Origin: Cardiocondyla obscurior
Lineage: Eukaryota; Arthropoda; Insecta; Hymenoptera; Formicidae
Assembly: GCF_019399895.1 (NCBI RefSeq)
Contig: NC_091865.1
Span: 4,965,001 to 5,029,000, forward strand
Direction of reading: 5' to 3'
Length of the DNA stretch: 64,000 nt
The stretch's first letter is position 1; every line of letters begins with the position of its first letter. Positions 42,219-53,450 of the stretch are shown in pieces. Below the pieces are notes generated by a model that was given only the letters and a program-made list of their open reading frames with translations, searched no databases and had not been told where the DNA came from. Both the position numbers and the translations under genes were made by a program.

Positions 42219-43490
42219 AGTAAGTTCCAACGATTTAATATGTATCTGGGCGAAAAAACACGATTCCACTAAATGTATTTATCTTAATTAATTGTTTTCA
42301 AGTGTTGTCTGAGAGAAAGAAATGTCTGAGTCGAGGCTCCGCGGTTTTGATTTTGTTCTGATTGTTCCTGTGATCTGTTAAATGTGTGAGAATATCTGCT
42401 CCCGAACACCGGCTGAGACATGCTGTCGAAAAACTAGCGATTTACTGTGGTTAACGCCGCGAAATATTGCTGGAACTTTGGCGACTGTTCTCGGCTAAAG
42501 AATCGGCAAGCGGTTCTCGCCAAAGATAGATTATGCGGAATCTTTCATGGGCGGATCGAGACCTTCGGAATTCGTTGGTGACGAATCTCCTTCCCTCCAT
42601 TGTTATTAAACATTCCAAAAATTCAATTCAGATTTAATTAAAATCAATTAATAATTTTAGTGGAATCTCTCAATAAGAAAACGTTGAAGAAGAGTCGGGC
42701 GCGGCGGAATAAGCAGATCAAAAATCTGAGGGAGTTAGTCCGCCGCTTCTTCATACAATACCTTCTCGCGGCGGCACCAAGTGAAGAGGTTTTTGTGTCT
42801 CCCGCGCGCCACGAGGAGAGACCTTGGTCTCCTCGTCCAGGCCCACCGCCACCATCTCCTATCCGCGGCGATCCGGAACCGTTATTCGGCTATTTCCCGG
42901 AAGAAGAGGAGTCTGTTACAAATCCTTCCGACGACCGAAATCTTTCGTCTCAGTCCACGGAGCCTGGATCGGAATTATTCCGCCCCACGACTCCTTCTTA
43001 TACTCCGAATTCTTCCCTCGTCTCCGAGCCACGGTTTCCCGGAGATGAGCCAAGAGCCTGTTCCTCTCCCCTTTCACCACCTCCTTTTCCCTTCGAACCT
43101 GAGGAAGCCGACTCTCTGGGTGAGGATGACTCAATCTCTCTCCCAGGAGTAGACTTCCCCGATCAACCTCCATCTCCGGTCCCGAGTATAGAGATCCTCG
43201 AGGAGCATCCAGAGCCGAGAGAGGTTATAGATCCTCTCCTGGAGCTCCTCCGCAGGGCCTGTACTCCGTGGACAGATCCTGTCCCGGAAAGGGCCTTCTC
43301 CATCGGCCCTGACCACTTCGAGCCAGAAGAGATCAGGATTCAGGCAGCTCGGTCTGATCCTGATTCTCATTTTTTCATTTATTATCCCGGGGTGGAATTT
43401 CCTTTCCTGGCTCCGATGAGATTAATTGACCTTGTTTTCCCGAGATCCACGGCGAGGGTGGTGGAAATCGAAGAGGTCACTATAGATTAA
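42219..43490 (+). CDS. Pro/Glu-rich protein of unknown function, start codon split by an intron
   Basis: A non-coding exon ends ...CCTAAAA at 42219; intron 42220-42660 runs GTAAGT to AATTTTAG. Splicing places A next to TGG at 42661 and creates ATG in the context CTAAAATGGAA, in frame with the 276-residue ORF, whose unspliced version has only GTG. The N-terminal 35 residues are basic (KKSRARRNKQIKNLRELVRR). The centre is a Pro/Ser/Glu-rich disordered region. The C-terminus is more ordered and hydrophobic (DSHFFIYYPGVEFPFLAPMR ... VEIEEVTID). No family is recognised. It could be a host gene or the gag-like ORF of an unseen retroelement. The frame is intact. Confidence 0.55.
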
Positions 43491-44033
43491 TAATCACACA
43501 CACACATGCACACCCTTACACTCATGTAAATATTGTAAAATACTCAACACCGCCATGTTAAAATTATATCTATTCATTCGTCTATTACCGTTCTCTTATT
43601 ATTTGATTTGTTCAGTAAAAACTTTTACTTTATTTTTATATTTTAAACGAGCTGTATGAGTTTTTGAATTGTTTATTTGTCATCTATGGATTATTTTTGA
43701 TTTTGTAATTAGAGTCATTTGTTTTAATTAAATTGTTAATTTAGTGTTATTAAAATCGTGGGTTAATTATTTAATTATTACCCTAAACTATCCTGTCTAA
43801 GCGATCAATCACGCCCGGTTCTATCCCAGAGAATAAGGATTCATTTCCTTTCTCTAAAAAGAACCACTTACGCGCTCAATTGAAATCTAAATAATTATCT
43901 GCGCGTAAAATCGTGTAGATTCGAATTTCGGATCACACATAAATTCGGTGGTACGTCACCTCCCTACCCTACCAGCAAAGACCATTCCGAGGAATTCCTT
44001 CCAATTAATTAATTAAATAAAATTAATCCTCCT
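43491..44033. other. 3' region of the Pro/Glu-rich gene
   Basis: There is a (CA) run just after the stop, then AT-rich sequence; no other feature was seen. Confidence 0.45.
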
Positions 44034-45310
44034 GACGTAACAAATAATCTCTTTCGCTTTCTTGAATTTTTCTGGCTTCTGATTGGCTGAATTAACCAAA
44101 AAACGCGCTTGTAGAATTTCAATTGTAACTTAATGACTATTAATATTTTTCTTTCGCTTTCTTGTATTTTTCTTGCTTCTGATTGACTGAATCGCTTCTG
44201 ATTGGCTGAATTAACTAAAAAACGCGCTTGTAGCATTTCAATTGTAAATTTTTGCAACTAATGACTATTAATTATTCTCTTTTGCTTTCTTGTATTTTTC
44301 TTGCTTCTGATTGGCTGAATCGCTTTTGATTGGCTGAATTAACCAAAAAACGCGCTTGTAGCATTTCAATTGTAACTTAATGACTATTAATAATTTTCTT
44401 TCGCTTTCTTGTATTTTTCTTGCTTCTGATTGACTGAATCGCTTCTGATTGGCTGAATTAACTAAAAAACGCGCTTGTAGCATTTCAATTGTAAATTTTT
44501 GCAATTAATGACTATTAATAATTCTCTTTCGTTTTCTTGTATTTTTCTTGCTTCTGATTGGCTGAATCGCTTCTGATTGGCTAAATTTACCAAAAAACGC
44601 GCTTGTAGCATTTCATTAATGACTATTAATTATTCTCTTTTGCTTTCTTGTATTTTTCTTGCTTCTGATTGGTTGAATCGCTTCTGATTGGCTGAATTAA
44701 CCAAAAAACGCGCTTGTAGCATTTCAATTGTAAATTTTTGCAATTAATGACTATTGATAATTCTCTTTCGCTTTCTTGTATTTTTCTTGCTTCTGATTGG
44801 CTGAATTTACCAAAAAACGCGCTTGTAGCATTTCATTAATGACTATTAATTATTCTCTTTTGCTTTCTTGTATTTTTCTTGCTTCTGATTGGTTGAATCG
44901 CTTCTGATTGGCTGAATTAACCAAGAAACGCGCTTGTAGCATTTCAATTGTAAATTAATGACTATTAATAATTTTCTTTTGCTTTCTTATATTTTTCTTG
45001 CTTCTGATTGGTTGAATCGCTTCTGATTGACTGAATTAACCAAAAAACGTGCTTGTAGCATTTCAATTGTAAATTTTTGCAATTAATGACTATTAATTAT
45101 TCTCTTTCGCATTCTTGTATTTTTCTTGCTTCTGATTGGCTGAATCGCTTCTGATTGGCTGAATTAACCAAAAAACGCGCTTGTAGCATTTTGGTTGTAA
45201 ATAAAGTTTTGCAATTAATGATTGTTAATTATTTTCTTTCGCTTTCTTGTACTCTTTCCGCTTCTGATTGGCTGAATCGCTTCTGATTGGCTGAGTTAAC
45301 CAAAAAACGC
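44034..45310. repeat. About 120-bp minisatellite rich in ATTGG (inverted CCAAT) boxes
   Basis: About eleven copies carry ttgcttctgattggctgaat, usually followed by a second cttctgattggctgaatt, then aaaaaacgcgcttgtagcat and aatgactattaat. Some copies lack the second box or the aatttttgcaa segment. A single related unit is at 41262-41336. The minus-strand ORFs are repeat artefacts. Confidence 0.92.
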
Positions 45311-45610
45311 GCCGAGCTATCCTTTCTTTCTGCACGCTCTGTTTCCTCCGCGCTATCCGTTCTGTCGGTATGCTCCGTTTTCTCCGCGCTATCGTTCTAT
45401 TCGTAAGCTTCGTTCTTTCCGCGCTATTTGTTTTATCCGTAAGCTTCGTTCTATCTGAGCTATCCGTTCTCTCCGCACGTCCTGTTTTCTCCGCGCTATC
45501 CGTTCTATCCGTACGCTCCGTTTTTTTCGCACTATTCGATCTATCCGTATGCTTTGTTCTATCCGTACGCTCCGTTTTTTTCGCGTTATCTGTTCTCTTT
45601 TCTCCGCGTT
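45311..45610. repeat. About 40-bp minisatellite (tccgcgctatccgttctat)
   Basis: About eight diverged units alternate ctccgttt and ctatccgt. The Lys/Arg/Thr-rich minus-strand frame (TERTDRT units) is a by-product. Confidence 0.85.
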
Positions 45611-45715
45611 TTTTTTTTTTTTCCGTATGAATGCAATTTCTTTTTCTTTTTTTCAAGTCAATTTGGAGGATTTTTTTTTTTAGGTAGATTTGGAGGATTT
45701 TTTAAAAAAATAGCG

Positions 45716-46110
45716 GTTGTGCGCTTACAATCGTAGGCAGCTGTGCGCTTACATACGTAGGCTGCTGTGCGCTTACAATCGTAGGCTGCTGTGCGCTTAC
45801 TAACGTAGGCTGCTGTGCGCTTACAATCGTAGGCTGCTGTGCGCCAAAAAATATAGACTGCATTTGCGTCAAAGAGTATAGGCCGCATTTGCGCTAAAGA
45901 ATATAGGCTGCAATTGCGCCTAAGAATATAGGCTGCATTTGCGCGAAAGAATATAGGCTGCATTTGTACCCAAGAATATATACTTTATTTGCGCCAAAGA
46001 ATATAGGCTACTGCTGTGCCAAAACATAGGGTATTTCCGTACCAAAGATTATACGTTGTATCTGCACCAAAGATCATAGTTTGCTTTTGTGCCAAAAAAT
46101 ACAGATCGTT
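45716..46110. repeat. About 25-30-bp repeats upstream of the Helitron ORFs
   Basis: The first family is ctgtgcgcttacaatcgtagg (about five copies to 45850), then it shifts to tttgcgccaaagaatatagg units (about 45850-46010), then degenerate copies. Similar words (ggctgctgtacgcc) occur near 54920, on the far side of the Helitron genes. Confidence 0.8.
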
Positions 46111-46142
46111 GTGTGCCTGCACAAAACGATTGCTTTGTTGTT

Positions 46143-46150
46143 TATAAATA
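46143..46150 (+). promoter_or_regulatory. TATA box of the Helitron ORF
   Basis: TATAAATA, 22 bp before ATG 46172. The short distance implies either a very short leader or a downstream start. Confidence 0.4.
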
Positions 46151-46171
46151 CAAATTAGTAACTTAAAAAAT

Positions 46172-47365
46172 ATGTTTTCTAAACAAAAAAAAGTCATTTT
46201 ACAACTTAAAGAAAAAGATGAAATTACTCGGGGAAATTGGTTAAGTGATGTCCATATGGATCATTTTAACAATCTGTTAGAAAACCATTCAGATTATAAA
46301 CCTGTTTCAACGTGGCAGATACAATTACCACAAACAATAAATCCTGTCTCTCCGAACAAAAAACATATACAAATATTATATAGTCAACAACATTGGGTAT
46401 GTAGTTATTACAATACAAAACGTATATTTATTTATGATTCATTAAATTCAAACAATGTACATGAAGATCATTTAATAATGTTATCAAGGTTGTTTCCAAC
46501 ATATAATTTTCAAAAAAAGAATTCAATTATATTTCCTTCTGTTCAGAAACAACCAAATAGTGACGATTGCGGTGTTTTTGCCATAGCTTTCGCCGTGTCG
46601 TTATTATTCAATATAAAACCCGAGAAAGTAAAATATGATTGGAGTAAAATGTGTTCGCATTTATTAAAAATTTTTGAATCTAATATGATAGAGCATTTTC
46701 CACAAGATTTGCAATGTGGCGTAATACAGAAAGTGTTACCATTAGCTGTAGTAAGAGCAAAAGAGTTAGACGCAACAAAGAAACGTATAAAACGACAATA
46801 TGATAAGAAGCAATTACAAAAATTAAATAATATTAATAAAAATAAACAATGTCAGCAAGAAGACAATGTACATGATAATGACCAAGTGAATTATGCACAA
46901 AATTTAAAGAGATGTGCTATAAAACGCTGTCAAAATTATGAAGATGAAAAAAATAAAGGTGCTGAAAAGCGGCGTAAATATGAAGAAGATTCGGTTAATA
47001 ATATTGTTAAACAGAGAAAACCATGTAAACATAATAAGAGAAAAAATAAACGTGCTAAACAGAAAGAAGAATGTGAAAATAGTAACGAATATAAACTTGC
47101 TGAACGGAGAAAAAATTATGCACGGAAAAAAGAAATGTATCGCATAAAAAAACAATGTCTATACATAAAAAATAAAGAAAAAGAACATTTACGAAAACGA
47201 ATATTTTATTTTTTCAATTCAGAGCATGAGCAAAAAAGACAAAAAGCGTTCTACAGGTTACACTCGGAGCGTAAGTGGCTTTATAATAAAAAATACTACC
47301 AGAAACAAATATTAGAGTACACAGTTGCAGAGGAAAAGAGTAATTCTGTCAAAAATATTTTTTAA
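46172..47365 (+). pseudogene. Helitron N-terminal part: Ulp1/SENP-like (C48) cysteine protease and Lys-rich linker
   Basis: This is 397 residues. The protease core lies at residues about 40-175: catalytic His in QQHWVCSYYN, Asp in FIYDSLN, Gln and Cys in QKQPNSDDCGVFAIAFA, an intact-looking Ulp1-type triad. Residues about 200-390 are extremely Lys/Arg/Asn-rich (KRRKYEEDSVN, KHNKRKNKRAKQK). The frame stops at 47365; the following segments (47414 onward) carry the rest of the Helitron polyprotein in other frames, so the gene is decayed. Ulp1-like proteases cleave SUMO or related proteins; its role in transposition is unknown. Confidence 0.8.
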
Positions 47366-47413
47366 AAATATGCAAAATTTAGATCCACAAATTATTTAAG
47401 AACTCATAATTCT

Positions 47414-49057
47414 TTGGAGACATATGTGATACATATTTTATACAAACAAGGTATTACTAATAGTAATAAATCTTATATTGAAAAAAGATTGAAAGCAGAA
47501 CAAATTGTTCGGTGGTGTTTCAATATTAGAGATACTTTAGTTCGTGATATGTATAAAATATTAGCTAAACTCAAAAATAGATCTGAAACATGTTTGTCTG
47601 TTGCTGCAGAATATATTACAGTTGATAACAAAATAAGTGCATTATGTGGTATATCTAGACATACAGTTTCGTTTGAAAATTATTTCGTTGATTCGACGTA
47701 TTGTGATATTAATTCATCCGAAGTTAATGTAACGGAACCTTTAATGTTAAATACGAGAGGACAAATTGTTAATATGTTACCTTTGGTAGAAGCTCGAGCA
47801 AAAAAATCGTGGTTATGAGGTACTTTATGTAAAGTTAATGATCCGCTTCTAATCGAACGATATCAAAAATTGTTAGAAGCTATAAATGAGTGTACTTTAA
47901 GGAAAATTCCGGAACTAATGCAAAGAATTCACGATTGCACTGTAACAATTTTTGACAAAAATTTAGAAAATGCTAAAAAGGGTCACGCACATAGCTGTTA
48001 CATTAATTTAAATCTTTGTAAAGCTATGTTTATTCCAGTTCAATTATTATCACCGCATTTCCCAAAAGTGAGATATATTAGACGTTTGCTTTACCAACTT
48101 TATAGCTCTTATCAAAAAATGTTACAGTTGGACAAAGCATTAACTTGTGGTGAAGTTGATAAACTACAGGAAATTATACGTTCAGCACAAGAATTAGCGG
48201 ATATATACAAGCATCAGCAAAGTGATACAATTATGAGCGATGATGATATTATTTCTAAATATCAAAATGCGTTTAAAGCTTTGAAAAAACGTTCTCTTGA
48301 TACACCACGATATATTTGTATATCGTGTGAAAGACTTTGTTATAAGAAAAATATTTCTAAAGTTAATAATAATAAAGTTCAAACACGTAGAAGTAATCCA
48401 ATTTGGAACGATTTAATGGCATATGTAAATCAACAAAAAATTAATACTGAATACATATGTCATTATTGTGATAAGAAATTTCGTAGCGGACTGTTGCCTG
48501 CTTATTGTATTCTAAATAATTTATTCGCAAATGATGTACCGGAGTGTATATCTTCTCTTAACGAATTTGAGAAAATACTTATACAGAGAGCTAAAGCTTT
48601 CCAGACTGTGGTTAAAATGGGAACAGTTTTTCATAAGGTAATTCCAGAAAGACAAAAAATTCAAAAAGTTAAAGGTTCAACTTTTCATTTACCAATTCCT
48701 TTAGAAGAAACTTTTAATAAATTATGTTCAAAAATTGATCCAATAAATTTAAATCACGAATTATGTATCTTAGTTAGAAATATTCCAACTAAATCAAAAA
48801 TTATTTGGGAAGATTTAGTGGATTTAAAAAAAATATATTAAGCTTTAAAATGGTTGAAAATTCATAACTTTTTATATTCTGGCATTGTACTGCTCATAAC
48901 ACATGTTCAATTAAATTTAGGAAGTCTAAATAACGTAGAATTTCAGGCACAAGAAACAAAGAATGATGCAGAAGCTCCATTTAATGAAGAAAATGATTTA
49001 AATAATTCCAATTTGCAAACGCAAAAGATGACAGATGATGCAGTTCAATTACATTAG
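47414..49057 (+). pseudogene. Helitron linker region with DUF6570-like domain
   Basis: Open pieces at 47414-47818, 47870-48841 and 48854-49057 are separated by stops or shifts. The middle piece contains the Cys pairs ICISCERLCYKK and YICHYCDKKFRSG and then FEKILIQRAKAFQTVVKMG and LCILVRNIPTKSK, the arrangement of the DUF6570 domain that precedes the Helitron-like N domain in animal Helitron helicases. The third piece is a short acidic Asn-rich linker. Boundaries are approximate. Confidence 0.72.
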
Positions 49058-49193
49058 CGCAAGGCTATGTTGACTCAAAAAGATGACAATGAGAGTTACT
49101 ACGAGCAATATACTATATATCCATTATATGAAAAAAAAAGAAAATAAAACTGCAACTGCTTTGTATCAAATGTTTAAAATTTAAGATGTACCT

Positions 49194-50697
49194 TTGGATA
49201 ATCGTGAAAAAAATTTGGATTTGATGTGTTTTCCAGATTTATATCCATTCGGTAAAAATGGACAATATGATGAAAAAAGACCAAACAAACTTGAAGAACA
49301 TGAATTTATTAAATGTCGTTTGATGTCTAAGCATCCACAATTTAGACTGAATCAACAATACTTATTTTATTTGTTAAATAGAACAAATATTCGTCAGTTA
49401 AGTCGTGGAATTTATCATAAAATGAATACAATTGATCGACGAAGCCGTTATACGGTTGCGGAATATTTAGAAGCTGTGTCGAAAGAACTGTTGAAGTCCA
49501 ATTTAAATACTATATTTTCCGTACTTCAAAATACAGAGCAATATTGGCGTCGACCAAAAAGCGATTTAGATTGTATGGCTCGACATTACGGACCTGCAAC
49601 ATGATTCTTAACGTTAAGTCCTAGTGAATGGTTATGGGACGATTTAGGTGAATATATTCATGAAGTTAATGAATGGCAAGATTCTTCGTTGAGTATTACT
49701 GTACTTGTTGCTAAAGATCCTGTATCAACGTCGAGATTTCTTGATAATATATTTCGAGCGATGATAGATTTTATTTGTTCGAAAGATTTTCCGATCGGAG
49801 AAGTAACACACTATTTTTGGCGACGAGAATATCAAAGTAGAGGCATACAACATTTTTACTTATTAATTTGGATAAAAAATCCACCAATTTTTGGAGAATC
49901 TTCTGTAGAAGAAGTTTTAAAATTTATTTCGCAATACATTAGCTGCAAAAAGCCAGATAAAAATATTGCACCATTATTGTACGGTCGTGTTGATAAACAT
50001 CAACGACACAGACATAATGATTATTGTCTACGTCAAAAAAGTAGGACGAAAAGTTATTCGTAGGTGTCGTTTTGGATTTTCACGACCTGTTACTGAAACA
50101 TTGTATATGAGAGATGTAGCAACTGCAATAGCAGGTAGAAAGCAATTGAAACATAAAAGTAGATTGTATGATCTTCCAAGAACAGAAGATAAAGTTGATA
50201 TTAATGATTATAATCCCGTGTTTCTTACTGCATGGAAAGGAAATATGGATATACAATTTATTGGTGAAAAGTCGACCTTGCTTACATGGTATGTTACTAA
50301 GTATGTAAATAAAGCGGGTAAAAGTGAGTTATCAGACTTCGATCTTGAGAATTTTAAAAATAATAAAAATAAATCATTGGGCAGTGTTTTCTGGAATTAT
50401 GGTTTACGATCCTTAACTAATAGGGAATGTGGAGCTCTTGAAGCTGCAGATACATTATTAAGCATTCCTTTATATGGAACCGATCGTAATACAACTATTA
50501 AATGGTTGACTGTTAATCGTATACGACAAAAAAAATTAAAAAGTCGTAAAGAGATTGAAGCTCTTGATGATGAATCCACAGATTTATTTTGTCCGGCTTT
50601 AGTAGATGATTATTATCCACATAGAGTGGAAAAATTGAAATCTGTGTCTCTTTACGAGTTTGCCCAGTGGTGTGATGTCACGACAATCGAGCCATAG
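49194..50697 (+). pseudogene. Helitron Rep (HUH endonuclease) domain, second His lost
   Basis: The pieces are 49194-49604 (MCFPDLYPFGKNGQYD, YLFYLLNRTNIRQL), 49689-50063 and 49966-50697. The first is the Helitron-like N domain. TAG or TGA stops and a shift near 50050 break the frame. At 49851-49859 the metal-binding HUH motif reads H-F-Y within RGIQHFYLLIWI; the second His is Tyr. The tyrosine motif is present as WYVTKYVNKAG. The segment SVFWNYGLRSLTNRECGALEAAD then GTDRNTTIKW is typical of the region before the helicase. The HUH change would abolish metal binding. Confidence 0.82.
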
Positions 50698-50829
50698 AAT
50701 AATATAACTGAATATTATAAAATAGATAGTAAACATTTTCTTAAACGACGACGATGTGCATGTCTTATTAATCATTATAAATACAATGTTGAAACACAGT
50801 CCGAAGATTACTTCTTTTCTTTACTGCTT

Positions 50830-51556
50830 ATGTTTAAATCATGGCGAAATTTAGACAATGTTAAAAATAATTGTGACATTTATGCAGAAGCATTTGAAAA
50901 AGCAAAATTACATCTTACAGAGGCATTGCAATATCATGAAAAAGTACAAGAATTGCAAAAAGCATTTGAAAATGCAAAACAGTTGGTTCAGCAAGTTGAT
51001 GAAGAATTACAACAAAAGAATGTGTCTCAGGATGATCCTGATAGTCCGATTGGTATTCAAAATATAGAAGCTGGTGAAACGATGCAAGATTTTAGAGATC
51101 TTGGTGAGAAAATAGATAATATCGATGTTTCAGAAATGATAGCAAAATTAAATGCGGATCGACTAAGAGTATTTGATAGTCATTGATACGATAAAGTCGA
51201 AAAATTCGATATTACGTTTATATGTTAGTGGAGAAGGTGGAACTGGAAAAAGTTTCTTAATTAAAACGATTAAATGTTGGATTAAACATAATCTCAACAA
51301 AGATACCGCTTTAGCAGCACCTACTGGTATAGCAGCGTTTAACATTGATGGTTTGACTGTTCACAGATTACTTCAATTACCTGTTGAACATGGTCAGACT
51401 TCAAAGTATAAACCATTGTTTAATCATGTATTAAAAGTTTTACGAAGTGAACTTAAAGAAGTTGTTCTCTTTGTAATTGATGAAGTGTCAATGATATCAA
51501 ATTTAGTTTTAATGTATATACATTTTCGATTGACAGAAATATTTGATACAAAGTAG
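50830..51556 (+). pseudogene. Helitron Pif1-like helicase, N-terminal half
   Basis: A linker (50830-51186, Gln/Glu-rich helix) precedes a frame from about 51173 with Walker A (YVSGEGGTGKSFLI), motif Ia (LAAPTGIAAFNIDGLTVHRL) and Walker B (LFVIDEVSMISN). The SF1B Pif1 family member would unwind DNA during rolling-circle transposition. The sequence stops after IHFRLTEIFDTK, where a hAT fragment begins. Motifs III to about V are missing. Confidence 0.85.
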
Positions 51557-52734
51557 CAACTTTTATCAACAGTAGTCCGAAACGTTCGGCTATTTTTGAA
51601 GAATTTGCTATAAGTTTTCAGGAAACAAACCGCAAAATTTTAAAGTTGTCAGATACACGATGGCTTTCTCGATATTCAAGTATTGAACGACTTCTTGAGT
51701 ACTGGAATACTCTATTTCTGTTTTTAACTGAAATAGTAGTAAATGAAAAAACAAAATCTGGAGAATATATACTTTCTATAATGCAAAAACCTGATACAAA
51801 AGCTTACCTATTATTTTTAAAACATATTTTATATCATTTTAATTCTTTCAATCTCTTTTTCCAAAGCCTAGAAACAAGAATCCAAGTATTAAACAGAAAA
51901 TCTTTAGAATTTTTATGTGGCATTTGTAGAAATTTCTTAAAACCTGAGCTATTAAGCAGTTTAAAAGAAATTGATATGCCAGAGTTTGATAAAACAGAAA
52001 ATCAAATTTCAATAAATGAAATATATTTAGGAGAAGAATGTCAAATATATCTAAATAATTTAATTACGGAAGGACATGCAGACGTTGTTGCAAACATTCG
52101 ACGAGATTGTTTGCAATTTTACGTAACAGCTGCACAAGACATTTGTAAAAGGCTACCAATACGTGATGCCTTTTTATCAAAATTAAAAGTTTTTGAATTT
52201 AATACGGCTTTACGCGATAGTAATAGAGAAAGTTCATTTTGTGATGTCTCTTATATCGTGAGCACCTTTGGAGGCTTTGATGAAAAAGATTTGAAGAAAG
52301 AGTGGTTTGCATTATACAAAGATTTTTCAGAATCAGATAAAGATTTGTTAGCAATATTAGAGTTTGATGAATTGTGGAAAAAAATTTTAAAAAGTCATCG
52401 ATATCCTAATTTAAAGTCTGTCTTGAATGCTGTTAGATCATTGCCAAATTCAAATGCCGATTCCGAAAGAATCTTTTCCTTTTTACCAGATATAAAAACT
52501 AAAAAACGAAACAAACTTGCACTTGCAAACGTAAATGCTTTATGCGTGTTTAAGTCAGCATTAAAAGCGAGAAAGGAAACCGCTCTAAATATTAACATCA
52601 ATGAAGAGCATTTATCTTTAATGTCAACAGACAAATTATATTCTACATGTCATAAAAAACAAGAAAGTCATCTAACATTATATACTGCAGATGATTGTGA
52701 CATGGCTGGTCCTTCCTCGTCTACAATGCTATAA
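51557..52734 (+). pseudogene. hAT-superfamily transposase fragment
   Basis: The open frame actually begins about 51557, upstream of the 51646 start, giving about 390 residues. It lacks the N-terminal zinc finger and first catalytic regions. Visible are LSDTRWLSRYSSIERLLEYW, the central helical domain (FNLFFQSLETRIQVLN), and the C-terminal dimerisation block (RSLPNSNADSERIFSFLPDI, KTKKRNKLALANVNAL) that defines hAT transposases. It begins exactly where the Helitron helicase breaks off. Terminal repeats were not identified. Confidence 0.82.
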
Positions 52735-52764
52735 ATAATTTATTTATGAAAAAAAAAGTTTAAT

Positions 52765-53091
52765 AATTATCAATTCAATATTAAGTTTGTCGGACACTTT
52801 GCGTGTTGGACAGTTTATTTATTATTAATTCAATATTAAGTTTGTCGGACACTTTGCGTGTTGGACAGTTTATTTATTATTAATTTAAAATTAAATTTGT
52901 CGGACACTTTGCGTGTTGGACAGTTTATTTATTATCAATTTAAAATTAAATTTGTCGGACACTTTGCGTGTTGGACAGTTTTTTTTTTATCAATTCAATA
53001 TTAAGTTTGTCGGACACTTTGCGTGTTGGACAGTTTATTTATTAACAATTTAATATTAAGTTTGTCGGACACTTTGCGTGTTGGACAATTC
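52765..53091. repeat. About 57-bp tandem repeat, six copies
   Basis: The unit contains tttgtcggacactttgcgtg and ttggacagtttatttatt, immediately after the hAT fragment. It may be hAT subterminal repeat sequence. Confidence 0.9.
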
Positions 53092-53450
53092 AGAAATGTG
53101 GTATGATATGGCTACTGGCGAAGGTCCACGTTAAAAAACCTAACGCACTGTAAGTGGCACCTCCTGGGTAGTGCGGAAGACCACATTATATTCTAACATA
53201 CAGCCTGTAAAAAAACATGCATCTTGGTGCCCGCGATTCACGCGGCTCGCACGATGCGAGCACTCGTCTTAGTCACCGTAACCGTAGGCTACGAATCGTA
53301 GCTGCCTCGGTGCGACGAAGACGGAACATATATATATCTGTCCTCTTCTGAAAGCCGAGCGAAGCGCGCTCACCGACAGGACGCTGGCGTGTGTGCGTGG
53401 TTCCCCACTCCAGCAACATCGATGTTGCTCGGAGCTAAAATTCCCATCAC
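53092..53450. other. Non-coding insert between the hAT fragment and the helicase C-terminus
   Basis: GC-richer than its flanks, with an internal inverted repeat (tcgatgttgctc near agcaacatcgat at about 53412-53432) and a degenerate gcgcgctc segment. It may be a fragment of another element. No ORF. Confidence 0.4.

Noticed and set aside
45225..45656. Lys/Arg/Thr-rich 143-codon minus-strand ORF
   Set aside because: By-product of the 40-bp minisatellite.
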